Below, in pieces: positions 27,301-34,924 of a DNA stretch of 64,000 nucleotides. Location of the stretch: positions 1-64,000 of the forward strand of contig ONGA01000007.1 in assembly GCA_900317285.1 (NCBI GenBank), read 5' to 3'. This DNA comes from an uncultured Bacteroidales bacterium (lineage in GTDB: Bacteria; Bacteroidota; Bacteroidia; Bacteroidales; P3). Position 1 is the first letter of the stretch; each line of letters opens with the position of its first letter. A model generated the notes under the pieces. It was not told the origin of the DNA and made no database searches. It worked only from the letters and a program-made list of their open reading frames with translations. A program made the position numbers and the translations under genes.

Positions 27301-28448
27301 ACGAGATGACGATGAACCGGTCGCTGACATTGCAGGCGAACCTGGAACCTATACGCGACCTCAAGATAGTGCTCAATGCGACGCAGAACTACACCTCGCG
27401 GGACGAGTATTACTACAAGTACCTGCCCGATCAGGGCGAGGTGGTGGGACCGCTGTCGAAGATGACCACGGGCTCGTATACCACCACCACCTGGAGCTTC
27501 TCGACAGCTTTCACTGATCCTAATGTCCTCTTCGACCAGTTCCTCGAAAACCGCTCCGTTGTGGCATCACGCCTGGCTGCCGCCAACCCGTCTTCCTACA
27601 GCAACATGATGGTGCTCGACTCGATGTCCGGACAGTACTTCCCGGCAGGCTATAGCCCCAACTCGCAGACGGTGCTCCTCACGTCGTTCCTTGCCACCTA
27701 CCTGGGTAATAATGCCGCCACACAATCGTTCTCTCCGTTCCTCAAATTCCCGCTGCCTAACTGGAATATCAACTACAACGGTCTGAATAAGGTGCAGTTC
27801 CTCAAGAAGTGGTTCACCAATATCACGCTGTCGCACCGCTATTCATCGACCTACAGCATCGGCAACTACTACACTGATGCCTCCCTTGCAGGCACTTCCA
27901 ACTATGATTACGGCGCCGAGACGTTGCTCAACAACTCGGGCGACTATATCCCGCCGGTGAGTATGGAGGGCGTGCAGATTACGGAACAGTTCAATCCTCT
28001 CATCAAGGTGTCGGTCAATATGGTCAACAGCTTCCTGTTCAACTTCTCGCTTCAGAAGAACCGCACACTGATGCTGTCGTTCTCCAACAACCAGTTGACG
28101 GAGACCACACGTAGCGGCTTCACCTTTGGCACGGGCTACCGCTTCAAGGATGTGGCATTCAAGGTGAAGTTCGCCGACAAGACCCACGAGCTCAAGAGCG
28201 ATATCGTGTTGCAACTCAATATCACCTACAACAACAATTTGACCAATATCCGCAAGATAAACCAGAATATCAGCCAGATATCGTCGGGAAGCAAAGTGTG
28301 GATGGTGGAACTCAGCGGTGAGTACGCCCTCACCACCTCCCTCACTGTTCGCGCATTCTTCCAGTCGAATATCAACACTCCCTATATCTCCAATTCCTAC
28401 CCCAACTCCACTACCAAGGGTGGTTTGACCATACGCTTCTCTTTCTAA
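21330..28448 (+). CDS. sprA: T9SS outer-membrane translocon SprA (Sov)
   Basis: 2372 residues, matching the size of SprA, the very large beta-barrel that forms the type IX secretion pore. A signal peptide is present from a GTG start (MPKGKYILALLFLLSIHAAVWGQ). No ATG start is available because the only nearby ATG, at 21308, runs into a stop after three codons. Family segments include LDFLNGKPLFSIDRSGSAELTFQI, AHFIPGMASTGSSEGSVSYVDDFEGAESSISL, and long barrel repeats ending in GGLTIRFSF with a terminal Phe. It exports the sorting-domain proteins of this genome, including the two in this window. It is preceded by ruvA and followed 17 bp later by a TPR gene. Confidence 0.95.
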   Translation: MPKGKYILALLFLLSIHAAVWGQSDSVGYTPMGSGYQPSAMTTTVEYNPETKDYVKVTKVGDVVLSREYMSFEEYQNWKMDQLMQQYWTEKSEGSVLDNAGGGLLNKIPGFNQISQKLDFLNGKPLFSIDRSGSAELTFQIVNNFRDDPQRDASERSVTTFDFDEKIQANINAKIGDLINIDLSHNTQATFDFENKKVLRYEGKEDDILQLLEAADVSFPLNTNLIKGSQQLWGFHTKLKFGKLSIDAVFSEKETSTENMQVKGGASSHEFEIRADEYEDNRHYFIAQYFYDNYNKAMSTLPVVNSNVRIIRIEVWRTNVGAAVTQNRNILALTDLGEGVPSNYRVHGSGPTLPHNNANDLLTYVNPSSVRSINSVTSYMQGLGMTAGEDYEKVESARLLNSNEYTFNRQLGFITLNQPLSNDQVLAVAFQYQVVGDTNVYQVGELTTDGVNDPNTLVVKLLKSTTINTHSPLWKLMMKNVYFLKSSQLGRDNFRLNVLYESPEGGVGVGFFTEGPKQGIPLIELFGMDRMDASQSYFYSDGVFDWFDSAAFKGGLIQASTGRVFFPYVEPFGKDLRAILGDDEFANLYCFDSLYTMTQALAQQYAERNRFYLEGYYTSAVSGEISLGYSVTQGSVSVTAGGIPLIENVDYTVDYTMGTVRIINESILSSGTPISVSSENNSFSMTTKRMLGLHLNYEIQKDFNIGGTVMNLHEKPLTMKNNLGDEPTSNTIWGLDLNYSHEVPFITKLIDMLPGIDTKEPSKLSLTAEFAHFIPGMASTGSSEGSVSYVDDFEGAESSISLTAPSLWFLASTPQDYRQSMPMFPETSPGSGLAYGYNRAKLAWYRISNDFYFNSNRPSNISTDDLSKPYARRIYEQEVFPNKDRVAGQPTYIYELNLAYYPDEKGPYNYDVAPTAFSAGIDEHGRLNNPASRWGGIMRKLDYTDFETQNIETIEFWLMDPFIENPTHSGGKLYINLGDISEDILRDGRKSFENGLPTSATVVNVDTTIWGRVPTTQPIVNAFDNDASSRMYQDVGYDGLGSTHGLEDEQTFFANYLQAIAARFGMGSEAYQQAAADPSGDDFRYFRSSYYDDNNTKINDRYKSFNNPEGNSPVDEDSDEEYMTSASAYPNVEDINRDNTLSEAENYYQYVIELDPAHMVIGENHIVDIQEAHNVQLANGETTSCRWYQFRIPIREPDQKVGNINGFQSIRFMRMFLNQFSEPVILRFATLDLVYSTWRKYSEDLLQPGDYTSGSGENTSFNISTVNIEENGSRQPVPYVLPPGIEREEWYSSSNSYTQLNEQSIALDVDGLTSGDARAIYRSTSYDLRHYGHMKMFVHAEKKYATDVMNDDDMVLFVRLGSDYTNNYYEYELPLKFTPWNTPSDDPYAIWPTDNNVDIELQKLADIKTNRNRRIRSGESGYSPTLLYSEMVDGKKYTVLGSPNLGKVKVIMVGVRNPKKESLGDGNNMLPKSAIVWVNELRLSDYTNKGGWAAMAMARTNLADLGNLSLYGSYTTANFGNLEDPLIKEELVNTFTFQTTLDLELGKFLPETWGLRIPMYLDFNREIGSPEYNPYNPDVLLSEDIDTYRTKEERDSVRHMTQRRKSATNLTFANVRKDRVGKSALKQHFYDIENFSFSYAYSRERMSDEETEHYNKDQHRGGFAYSYAPKAEPVTPFSKVKLFQGKAWKIFKEFNFYYKPKNLSFSTEIYRDFEETLLRNKSAALVILKPTYFKQFTWQRTYGLQYDLMRTFHIQYSANANARIEEPIGRIQTASAADSIWRSIAAGGTMQNFQQQITVSYELPVNKLPYLDFLRMPLSYRTNYNYQGTTQALQSMGSTLQNSANFTASANANFQNFYNKFKLLKDANAQKNTKKPQAPKKKSKRLEKMSIQDSLAVADSMRREKRKEMLKDVAYFGLRLLTGWKDLSIQSNTTWGSRLPGYMGEPHFLGLDSRNGWTPGLGYVLGYDMDVAEDLLRRDLLSKDSLFNTPHEMTMNRSLTLQANLEPIRDLKIVLNATQNYTSRDEYYYKYLPDQGEVVGPLSKMTTGSYTTTTWSFSTAFTDPNVLFDQFLENRSVVASRLAAANPSSYSNMMVLDSMSGQYFPAGYSPNSQTVLLTSFLATYLGNNAATQSFSPFLKFPLPNWNINYNGLNKVQFLKKWFTNITLSHRYSSTYSIGNYYTDASLAGTSNYDYGAETLLNNSGDYIPPVSMEGVQITEQFNPLIKVSVNMVNSFLFNFSLQKNRTLMLSFSNNQLTETTRSGFTFGTGYRFKDVAFKVKFADKTHELKSDIVLQLNITYNNNLTNIRKINQNISQISSGSKVWMVELSGEYALTTSLTVRAFFQSNINTPYISNSYPNSTTKGGLTIRFSF

Positions 28449-28465
28449 TCGTTAAAGTAACAGGA

Positions 28466-29878
28466 ATGAAAAAAGATAGATTTAAAGACTACGACGACGA
28501 GGTTCGCGACTTGGTGCTCGACTTTGAACAGACGGTGCTCAATGGTGAGAGTCAGTTCTTCGACGCCGACGAACTCGAGATTATCATTGACTACTATTTC
28601 GAAGTGAACGATGAGAAACCTCTGGAGAAGGCCGTGGAGTACGCCGAATACCTCTACCCCGAAAATACACAGGTGCGACTGCGCCGTGCCCACCTCATGA
28701 TATCGCACCAGCAGTTCTCGCAAGCTCTCGAGGTGCTGATGCGCCTGCGTGAGCGCGAACCGGAGAATACCGACATCGCCTACTCCCTGGGTGTTGCCTT
28801 GGGTGCTGTGGGCGAATCAAAGAAAGCTATCGAATACTTTGAGGAAGCTGCCTCCGACGGGTGGATGCTCGGCCGCATCTACTCCAACATGGCGGAGGAA
28901 TACTACAAGCTCAAGGAGTATGACGAGGCTTTGAAATGCTACTGCTCGGCACTATTTTCTGACTCCTTCGACGACTACACCATTTACAACTACTATGATG
29001 TGTGCAACGAGTTGGGCCGTTTTGAAGAGGCGGCCGACACGCTCAAGAAGTTTGTCGACCAGAACCCCTACAGCAAGGAGGGCTGGTACTGCCTCGGATG
29101 TGCCCGTCGCGACCTGACACTCTATGAACTGGCAGCCGACGCTTTCGAATATGCCATCGCTATCGACAAGACTTTCGTCGACGCCTATGTCATGTTGTCG
29201 CAGGTGCAGGACCTGCAGGGTAACCTCGGCGAGGCGGTGACGACCATGTTGCGGGCGCTCGAATTCACCGACCATAAGGACCGTATCTACCGCACGGTGG
29301 GATCCCTCTACGCCCGTGAGATGAACCTCGACACAGCCATCGTCTATTTCAAGAAGGCTCTTGAGGAGAACCCCGCCGATGCCGACGCTTTCGCCGCCAT
29401 GGCGGTGTGCTACCTGCAGATGGACGACCTCACCAACGCCCTCTCGTTTGCCAAGATAGCCCTCAACATAGAGTCGGCGCTTCACGAGGAATATCGCGAG
29501 GGTGGCAATCCCGACGTCTACTGTTCGGCGGCCATGGTCTACGACGCCTCGGGCAACTACGAGAAAGCATCAGAGTGTTTCGACAAGATGATTGCCACCG
29601 AATACAGCTCTGAACAGCAGTATCAGCTTTACGTGCAGTTCCTCTACAATCACAAGGTCTACGACATACTCATCCCCTTCGCTAACGAGTCGCTCGACGT
29701 CTACCCCCACGACCGCTTCTACAGCACCTACCTCGCGGCATCTTATTTCTACACCAACCGCTACAACAAGGCCCGCCAGGTGTTGCCCGACGTGATACCC
29801 GCCATGCTTGCCGAGCTTTGCCCCGAAATCATGACGCATCCGTTGCTGGGACCGCTGGTGCCAGAGGAAAGCATGTGA
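28466..29878 (+). CDS. Cytosolic tetratricopeptide repeat protein
   Basis: 470 residues of tandem TPR helices with no signal peptide. Recognisable repeats include NTDIAYSLGVALGAVGESKKAIEYFEEAA, YSNMAEEYYKLKEYDEALKCYCSAL, GWYCLGCARRDLTLYELAADAFEYAI, and DAFAAMAVCYLQMDDLTNALSFAKIAL. The N-terminus is highly acidic (MKKDRFKDYDDEVRDLVLDFEQT). It probably works as a scaffold for protein-protein contact; the partner is unknown. It lies 17 bp after sprA and may be cotranscribed with it. Confidence 0.85.
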   Translation: MKKDRFKDYDDEVRDLVLDFEQTVLNGESQFFDADELEIIIDYYFEVNDEKPLEKAVEYAEYLYPENTQVRLRRAHLMISHQQFSQALEVLMRLREREPENTDIAYSLGVALGAVGESKKAIEYFEEAASDGWMLGRIYSNMAEEYYKLKEYDEALKCYCSALFSDSFDDYTIYNYYDVCNELGRFEEAADTLKKFVDQNPYSKEGWYCLGCARRDLTLYELAADAFEYAIAIDKTFVDAYVMLSQVQDLQGNLGEAVTTMLRALEFTDHKDRIYRTVGSLYAREMNLDTAIVYFKKALEENPADADAFAAMAVCYLQMDDLTNALSFAKIALNIESALHEEYREGGNPDVYCSAAMVYDASGNYEKASECFDKMIATEYSSEQQYQLYVQFLYNHKVYDILIPFANESLDVYPHDRFYSTYLAASYFYTNRYNKARQVLPDVIPAMLAELCPEIMTHPLLGPLVPEESM

Positions 29879-29921
29879 TGTAAGAAAAAAAACAACACAA
29901 GTGAAACAACAAAAAAACAAT

Positions 29922-30698
29922 ATGAAACGATTCTTACCGATAATGATTCTGATGGCGATGCTTTTCGCCGTTACACCTGCGTATGCCACCCCTGAAGAGG
30001 GAACCGCCACTGAAACTGCTGGCATCGCCGAAGCCGTTCGCGGCGACTCATCGGCGACGGGCTTTGTCGCCGACCTTCTCCACTGGTACGACGCCAATAT
30101 GAACTACTGGGCTGTGGGAGGACTTATGGCGATCGAGAGTTCGTTCATACCCTTCCCCTCCGAGGTGGTGATACCTCCAGCCGTCTATGTTGCCGCCAAC
30201 CCCGAGAGTCGCGGCGGCATGAAGATATGGTTGGTGGTGCTCGTCGGTACCCTTGGGGCACTGCTGGGGGCTTTCATCAACTACTTCCTCTCGCGCTGGC
30301 TGGGCCGCCCCATCATCTACGCCTTCGTCGACAGCAAGCTGGGCCACATGCTCCAGCTTTCGGGTGAGAAGATGGAACGCGCTGAGCAGTACTTCAACGA
30401 CCATGGCATTGTTTCCACCCTCGTCGGACGCCTCATCCCCGTCATCCGCCAGCTCATCTCCATCCCGGCGGGTCTCAGCAAGATGAATATCGGCGCCTTC
30501 GCTCTCTACACCACCATCGGTGCTTTGGTGTGGAACTGTGTGCTGGCACTCCTCGGATGGCTTGCCTACCAGGCTGCCGATCCTACGGTCATTGAGCGCT
30601 ACAGCAGCCTCCTCAGCTATATCATCATCGCTCTCTTCGTCGCAGTGGTGGCGTTCTTTGTCGTCCGCTACTTTGTCAAAAAAAGTAAGAAACAGTAG
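29922..30698 (+). CDS. DedA-family (SNARE-associated Golgi domain) membrane protein
   Basis: 258 residues. The ATG at 29922 gives a hydrophobic, cleavable-looking N-terminus (MKRFLPIMILMAMLFAVTPAYA); a GTG 21 bp upstream is also in frame but less likely. Family motifs are IESSFIPFPSEVVIPPAVYVA, a glycine-rich helix GTLGALLGAFINYFLSRWLG, and GRLIPVIRQLISIPAGLSKM with its conserved Arg residues. DedA proteins are inner-membrane transporters, some of which recycle undecaprenyl phosphate or flip phospholipids; which applies here is unknown. A block of REP-like palindromes begins at the stop codon. Confidence 0.87.
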   Translation: MKRFLPIMILMAMLFAVTPAYATPEEGTATETAGIAEAVRGDSSATGFVADLLHWYDANMNYWAVGGLMAIESSFIPFPSEVVIPPAVYVAANPESRGGMKIWLVVLVGTLGALLGAFINYFLSRWLGRPIIYAFVDSKLGHMLQLSGEKMERAEQYFNDHGIVSTLVGRLIPVIRQLISIPAGLSKMNIGAFALYTTIGALVWNCVLALLGWLAYQAADPTVIERYSSLLSYIIIALFVAVVAFFVVRYFVKKSKKQ

Positions 30699-30785
30699 CC
30701 CTGTAAGGGCGTTATAAATAAGCCGTGGGCGAGAGCCCACGGAAAAAAAACGACAAATTCAAACAGAGCCCCGTAGGGGCGACAC
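30698..30785. repeat. REP-like palindromes, left of the Y1 transposase
   Basis: Three short palindromes in a row: GCCCT-gta-AGGGC (30698-30710); CCGTGGGC/GCCCACGG with a 4-nt loop (30723-30742) followed by eight A; and GAGCCCCGTAGGGGCGACAC (30766-30785). The last is the exact reverse complement of 31248-31267. Together with the right-hand set they frame the transposase gene. Confidence 0.85.
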
Positions 30786-30798
30786 AAACCCCTTCACA

Positions 30799-31242
30799 AT
30801 GGCAAACAGTTATACCCAAATCATCATACATCTTACCTTCCACGTCAAGGAGGACTGTCAGATTGACAAATCTGACCTCTCCACTCTGTACAAATATATT
30901 ACAGGTATCGTCGTTGCGGAAGGTGGTGGCGTTTTTGCCATTGGAGGTGTAACTAACCATATTCATATACTTTTTTCTCTTCCCCAAAACACTACTTTGT
31001 CATCCATGGTGATGAAGATAAAGGCTAATAGTAGCCGTTGGCTTAAGGGACAGGGGACGCAATACCGAGCTTTTGCATGGCAGGATGGTTATGGGGCATT
31101 TTCTGTCAGCGCTTCTAAAATTGATACGGTGGCAGCCTATATTGGCAATCAAGAAGAACATCATCGGAAACATTCGTTCAAGGAAGAGTATGTGGAGTTT
31201 TTAAAAGCATATAGTGTGGATTATGACGAAAGATATTTATAG
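30799..31242 (+). CDS. Y1 HUH transposase, IS200/IS605-like
   Basis: 147 residues of a TnpA-type single-strand transposase. The HUH metal motif is His54-x-His56 in VTNHIHILFS. The catalytic tyrosine is probably Tyr114 in VAAYIGNQEEHH, and the family stretch FAWQDGYGAFSVS lies between. The gene is visibly more A/T-rich than its neighbours, in keeping with transfer. It has no tnpB accessory gene. Palindromes lie on both sides, as expected for substrates of IS200/REP-associated (RAYT) transposases. The frame is intact, so it may still be active. Confidence 0.88.
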   Translation: MANSYTQIIIHLTFHVKEDCQIDKSDLSTLYKYITGIVVAEGGGVFAIGGVTNHIHILFSLPQNTTLSSMVMKIKANSSRWLKGQGTQYRAFAWQDGYGAFSVSASKIDTVAAYIGNQEEHHRKHSFKEEYVEFLKAYSVDYDERYL

Positions 31243-31247
31243 AAGGC

Positions 31248-31337
31248 GTGTCGCCCCTACGGGGCTCCGATGGATTGTTTGTCCATTGGTATCCGTGGGC
31301 TTGCACCCACGGATACCAAATATCGCCCCCACGGGGC
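31248..31337. repeat. REP-like palindromes, right of the Y1 transposase
   Basis: GTGTCGCCCCTACGGGGCTC (31248-31267) is a perfect 20-bp inverted copy of the left palindrome. A larger hairpin follows: stem TTGGTATCCGTGGG (31286-31299) / CCCACGGATACCAA (31306-31319). Then GCCCC-cac-GGGGC (31325-31337). The CCGTGGG core occurs on both sides of the transposase. Confidence 0.85.
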
Positions 31338-31361
31338 TATCAGTAAACCAATAATTAAGAA

Positions 31362-32564
31362 ATGAGCAATAACGACATAAGAACCCAGTTCCCTATACTT
31401 GATACCCAGGTGCATGGTCGGCCGTTGGTGTATCTCGACAATGCCGCCACCACGCAGAAGCCCCTGCGCGTCATTGAGGCTGTCGACGGCTACTACCGCC
31501 ACCTCAACAGCAATATCCACCGCGGAGCCCACCACCTTGCCGCCGTGGCTACCGACCGGTACGAGGAGGTGCGCCGTCAGGTGCAGCGGTTCCTCAATGC
31601 CCGTCACCATCACGAGATAGTCTTCACCCGCGGCACCACCGAGAGCATCAACCTGGTGGCGTCATCGTTCAGCCGTCGCTATTTCACGGGTGACGACGAG
31701 GTCATCGTGTCGGGCATGGAACATCACTCCGACATCGTCCCTTGGCAGCTGGCAGGCGCCACACTGAGCCCTATCCCTTTCAGCGACGAGGGTGTCCTCG
31801 ACCTTGACGCTTACGAGCGACTTTTCACTCCGAAGACACGCATCGTGGCTGTGAACCACGTCTCCAACACGCTCGGTACCGTGAATCCCGTGAAACGCAT
31901 CATCGACATTGCCCACGCCCATGGGGTGCCTGTGCTCATCGACGGTGCCCAGTCGGTGGCGCATATCGCCGTGGATGTACAGGCACTGGGGTGCGACTTC
32001 TACTGCTTTTCGGGTCATAAGATGTACGGTCCCATGGGGGTCGGCGTCATGTATGGCCGTGAGGAGATGCTCAACGAACTGCCGCCGTACCAGGGTGGGG
32101 GAGAGATGATCAGCACCGTGACATTCGAGCGCACCACCTACAACGAGCTGCCCTTCAAGTTCGAGGCCGGCACGCCCTCGGTGGGCGACGTCATAGGCCT
32201 GGGCGAAGCCATAGGCTTCATGCAGGAGGTGGGCATAGAGAATATCGCGGCACATGAGGCGGCACTTCTCGACCATGCCACACAGCTCCTCGCGCAGTTG
32301 CCGGACATGCGCTTCTTCGGCACTGCACCGGGCAAGGCGTCGGTGCTCTCGTTCCTTGTGGGTGACACACACCCTTACGATGTCGGCACACTCCTCGACC
32401 AGCTGGGCGTCGCTGTGCGCACAGGACACCACTGCACGCAGCCCATCATGGACCGCTACGGCATTCCCGGCACCGTCCGCGCCTCTTTCGCCATCTACAA
32501 TACCATGGAGGAGGTCGACAGGTTCTACGAGGCGCTGGTAAAGGTGAGGGAGATGTTGATGTGA
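31362..32564 (+). CDS. sufS: Cysteine desulfurase, SufS type
   Basis: 400 residues of a fold-type I PLP enzyme that takes sulfur from cysteine as a persulfide for Fe-S cluster assembly. NNAATTQKP-type N-terminus (YLDNAATTQKPLRVIEA), HEIVFTRGTTESINLVA, the PLP-lysine region FSGHKMYGPMGVGVMYG, and the persulfide cysteine in VRTGHHCTQPIMDRYGIPG match the SufS/CsdA group. No sufBCD genes are adjacent. recN follows 31 bp later on the same strand. Confidence 0.93.
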   Translation: MSNNDIRTQFPILDTQVHGRPLVYLDNAATTQKPLRVIEAVDGYYRHLNSNIHRGAHHLAAVATDRYEEVRRQVQRFLNARHHHEIVFTRGTTESINLVASSFSRRYFTGDDEVIVSGMEHHSDIVPWQLAGATLSPIPFSDEGVLDLDAYERLFTPKTRIVAVNHVSNTLGTVNPVKRIIDIAHAHGVPVLIDGAQSVAHIAVDVQALGCDFYCFSGHKMYGPMGVGVMYGREEMLNELPPYQGGGEMISTVTFERTTYNELPFKFEAGTPSVGDVIGLGEAIGFMQEVGIENIAAHEAALLDHATQLLAQLPDMRFFGTAPGKASVLSFLVGDTHPYDVGTLLDQLGVAVRTGHHCTQPIMDRYGIPGTVRASFAIYNTMEEVDRFYEALVKVREMLM

Positions 32565-32595
32565 GAGGATAGTACTTTTCAATAAACAAAGAATT

Positions 32596-34251
32596 ATGCT
32601 CCAGTCATTACATATCGAAAACTATGCCCTCATTCGCGAGAGCGACGTACGCTTTGCGGAGGGCTTTATCGCCATCACCGGCGAGACGGGTGCCGGCAAG
32701 TCCATACTCCTCGGGGCACTGGGACTGCTCCTTGGACAGCGCGCCGATGCCGCCGTGCTGGCGGACAAGGAGCGCAAATGTGTCGTCGAGGCACGCTTCG
32801 ATATTGCGGGGCTCCACCTGAAGCCGCTCTTCGACGAGGCCGATGTGGACTACGACGACACCCTCATCCTGCGGCGCGAGATCCTGCCCACTGCCAAGAG
32901 CCGCGCCTTCGCCAACGACACTCCCGTGCAGCTGCCTTTCCTGCGCAGCCTGGCACCTCATATCATCGATATCCACTCGCAGCATCAGACGCTCACCCTC
33001 GCCGACAGTTCGTTCCGGCTCTCCATCCTCGACAGGCTGGGAGGCGAAGGGGGCGAACTCGACAGCTACCATGCCGCCTATGGTACCTATGCGGGGCTGA
33101 AACGGCAGTTGGAGGAACTCACGGCCACGGAAGCACAGAACCGACGCGATGCCGACTACCTGCAGTTCCAGTACGACGAACTCGCCGACGCCCGCCTTGT
33201 CGCCGACGAGCAGGAAACCCTCGAGCAGGAGTCGCAGCTCCTGGCACATGCCGAAGCGGTGCGCGAGGGAATTGCCACCGCCGCCGCGGGACTCGACGAC
33301 GACAGCGACCAGTCGGTGCTGTCGCGCCTGCGCGCCGCCAAGTCGGCACTGTCGCATATCGCACAGTACCATCCCAACGTCGAGGAGCTCCGCGCCCGCC
33401 TCGACTCATCACTTATAGAGCTCGACGACATCAACAGTTCGCTCAACGCCCTCGCGGGCGATATCACCTACGACCCCGAGAGGCAGCAGCAAGTCGACGA
33501 ACGGCTGGCACTGCTCTACCGCCTGGAGAAGAAACATGGCGTGGAGAGCGTGGAAGCCCTCATCGCTTTGCGCGACGACCTCGACAGCCGCCTGCAGTCC
33601 ATTTCCACCCTCGACGAGCGCATACAGGCACTCATGGAACAGGTGGACCGTTCTTTCGCACAGGTTCAGGCTGCCGCCGACAACCTCACCGCGGCACGCC
33701 GACAGGCGGCGGAGCGGCTGGCATACGACCTGTTGCCCTTGCTCCACGACCTGGGTATGCCCGAAGCACGCTTCAGCGTCGAGCTGACCCCCACGGCGAC
33801 CTACGGCCCTACGGGTCACGACGCCGTGGCGTTCCTCTTCAACGCCAACAGGGGAGGGGAGATGCGCGACATCGCCAAGGTCGCCAGCGGCGGCGAGCTG
33901 TCGCGTCTGATGCTCGCCATCAAAGCCGTGCAGGCGTTGTGTCCCACGGTCATCTTCGACGAGATAGACACCGGCGTGTCGGGCGACATCTCCGTCGCTG
34001 TGGGACGCACCATGACGCGCATGGCAGAAGGCATGCAGGTTGTGGCTATCACCCACCTGCCGCAGATAGCGGCGCGTGCGGGACAGCACCTGAAGGTCTA
34101 CAAGCAGGTGACGGAGGACGAGAGCCGCACGGTGTCGCGCATCCGCGAGCTTGCCGCTGAGGAACGCCTCACCGAGCTCGCCGTGATGCTCAGTTCCGAC
34201 CCCCCGACTCCCGCTGCCCTCCAGACAGCCAAAGAACTGATGGAAAAATGA
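32596..34251 (+). CDS. recN: DNA repair protein RecN
   Basis: 551 residues of an SMC-like ATPase acting in double-strand break repair. Walker A is ITGETGAGKSILLGALGLLLG in the first 50 residues, after MLQSLHIENYALIRE. A central coiled coil covers ~160-370. The C-terminal ATPase half has the signature VASGGELSRLMLAIK and Walker B TVIFDEIDTGVSGD. The end TAKELMEK is normal. A short CCCTGCAGGG palindrome (34255-34264), reminiscent of the REP-like cores near 30.7 kb, follows the stop codon. Confidence 0.95.
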   Translation: MLQSLHIENYALIRESDVRFAEGFIAITGETGAGKSILLGALGLLLGQRADAAVLADKERKCVVEARFDIAGLHLKPLFDEADVDYDDTLILRREILPTAKSRAFANDTPVQLPFLRSLAPHIIDIHSQHQTLTLADSSFRLSILDRLGGEGGELDSYHAAYGTYAGLKRQLEELTATEAQNRRDADYLQFQYDELADARLVADEQETLEQESQLLAHAEAVREGIATAAAGLDDDSDQSVLSRLRAAKSALSHIAQYHPNVEELRARLDSSLIELDDINSSLNALAGDITYDPERQQQVDERLALLYRLEKKHGVESVEALIALRDDLDSRLQSISTLDERIQALMEQVDRSFAQVQAAADNLTAARRQAAERLAYDLLPLLHDLGMPEARFSVELTPTATYGPTGHDAVAFLFNANRGGEMRDIAKVASGGELSRLMLAIKAVQALCPTVIFDEIDTGVSGDISVAVGRTMTRMAEGMQVVAITHLPQIAARAGQHLKVYKQVTEDESRTVSRIRELAAEERLTELAVMLSSDPPTPAALQTAKELMEK

Positions 34252-34292
34252 TAGCCCTGCAGGGATAACAGAAAACAAGCCGAGACGACATT

Positions 34293-34766
34293 ATGAAATA
34301 TTACCTGGTGGGATATATGTATTGTGGAAAGACCACGTTCGGGCGGAAGCTGGCGGCGGAGAAGGGAATGGACTACATCGACCTCGATCATGCTTTCGAA
34401 GAGCGTTACCATTACACCGTCCCGCGGTTCTTCGCCACCTTCGGCGAGGCGGCGTTCCGCAAGCTGGAGACCCAGATGCTGCACTCCACGGAGTTCCTCG
34501 ACAATGTCGTCATCGCCACCGGCGGCGGCACCCCCTGCCACTCCGGCAACATGGATTTCATACTTGAAAACGGCACTGCCATCTACCTGCAGATGACTGT
34601 CGACGGTCTTGTCGAGCGTGCCCTCCGCAGCCGCAACCCGCGGCCCGCCATGCTGGGACTGTCGCCCGAGGCGATGCGTACCAAGATTGAAGGGCAGCTG
34701 AAAGAGCGGGAGACCTTCTACTTGAGGGCTCCGATTGTGCTGGATGGCTCGGACCCAGTCTTCTAG
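34293..34766 (+). CDS. aroK: Shikimate kinase, C-terminus short or frameshifted
   Basis: 157 residues. It phosphorylates shikimate with ATP in the aromatic amino acid pathway. Walker A is present as GYMYCGKTT. The shikimate-binding Asp is in YIDLDHAFEERY, followed by FATFGEAAFRKLETQML, ATGGGTPC and the lid arginine region RSRNPRPAMLG. The family is usually ~170 residues. Here the frame stops after LDGSDPVF, and the +1 frame would continue SSRIIEIFLF to a stop at 34809, which would restore a normal length. This could be a real short C-terminus, a frameshift mutation or a sequence error. Confidence 0.88.
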   Translation: MKYYLVGYMYCGKTTFGRKLAAEKGMDYIDLDHAFEERYHYTVPRFFATFGEAAFRKLETQMLHSTEFLDNVVIATGGGTPCHSGNMDFILENGTAIYLQMTVDGLVERALRSRNPRPAMLGLSPEAMRTKIEGQLKERETFYLRAPIVLDGSDPVF

Positions 34767-34824
34767 AATAATTGAAATTTTCTTGTTTCGTTGTATAGAC
34801 ATCCAATGATGAATGTTGGCTGCC

Positions 34825-34842
34825 AGAAAAGTTTTCTTTTCT
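34825..34842 (+). terminator. Possible terminator hairpin after aroK
   Basis: AGAAAAG (34825-34831), loop TTTT, CTTTTCT (34836-34842); a T run follows about 9 bp later. It is A/T-rich and weak. Confidence 0.35.
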
Positions 34843-34924
34843 GCGTTACTTTTTTGCCCTTTTTGCAACTAATTATATAGAGGGAGATAAAGAGAAAACT
34901 GTGCCCAAGGTAAAAAGAACGAAA

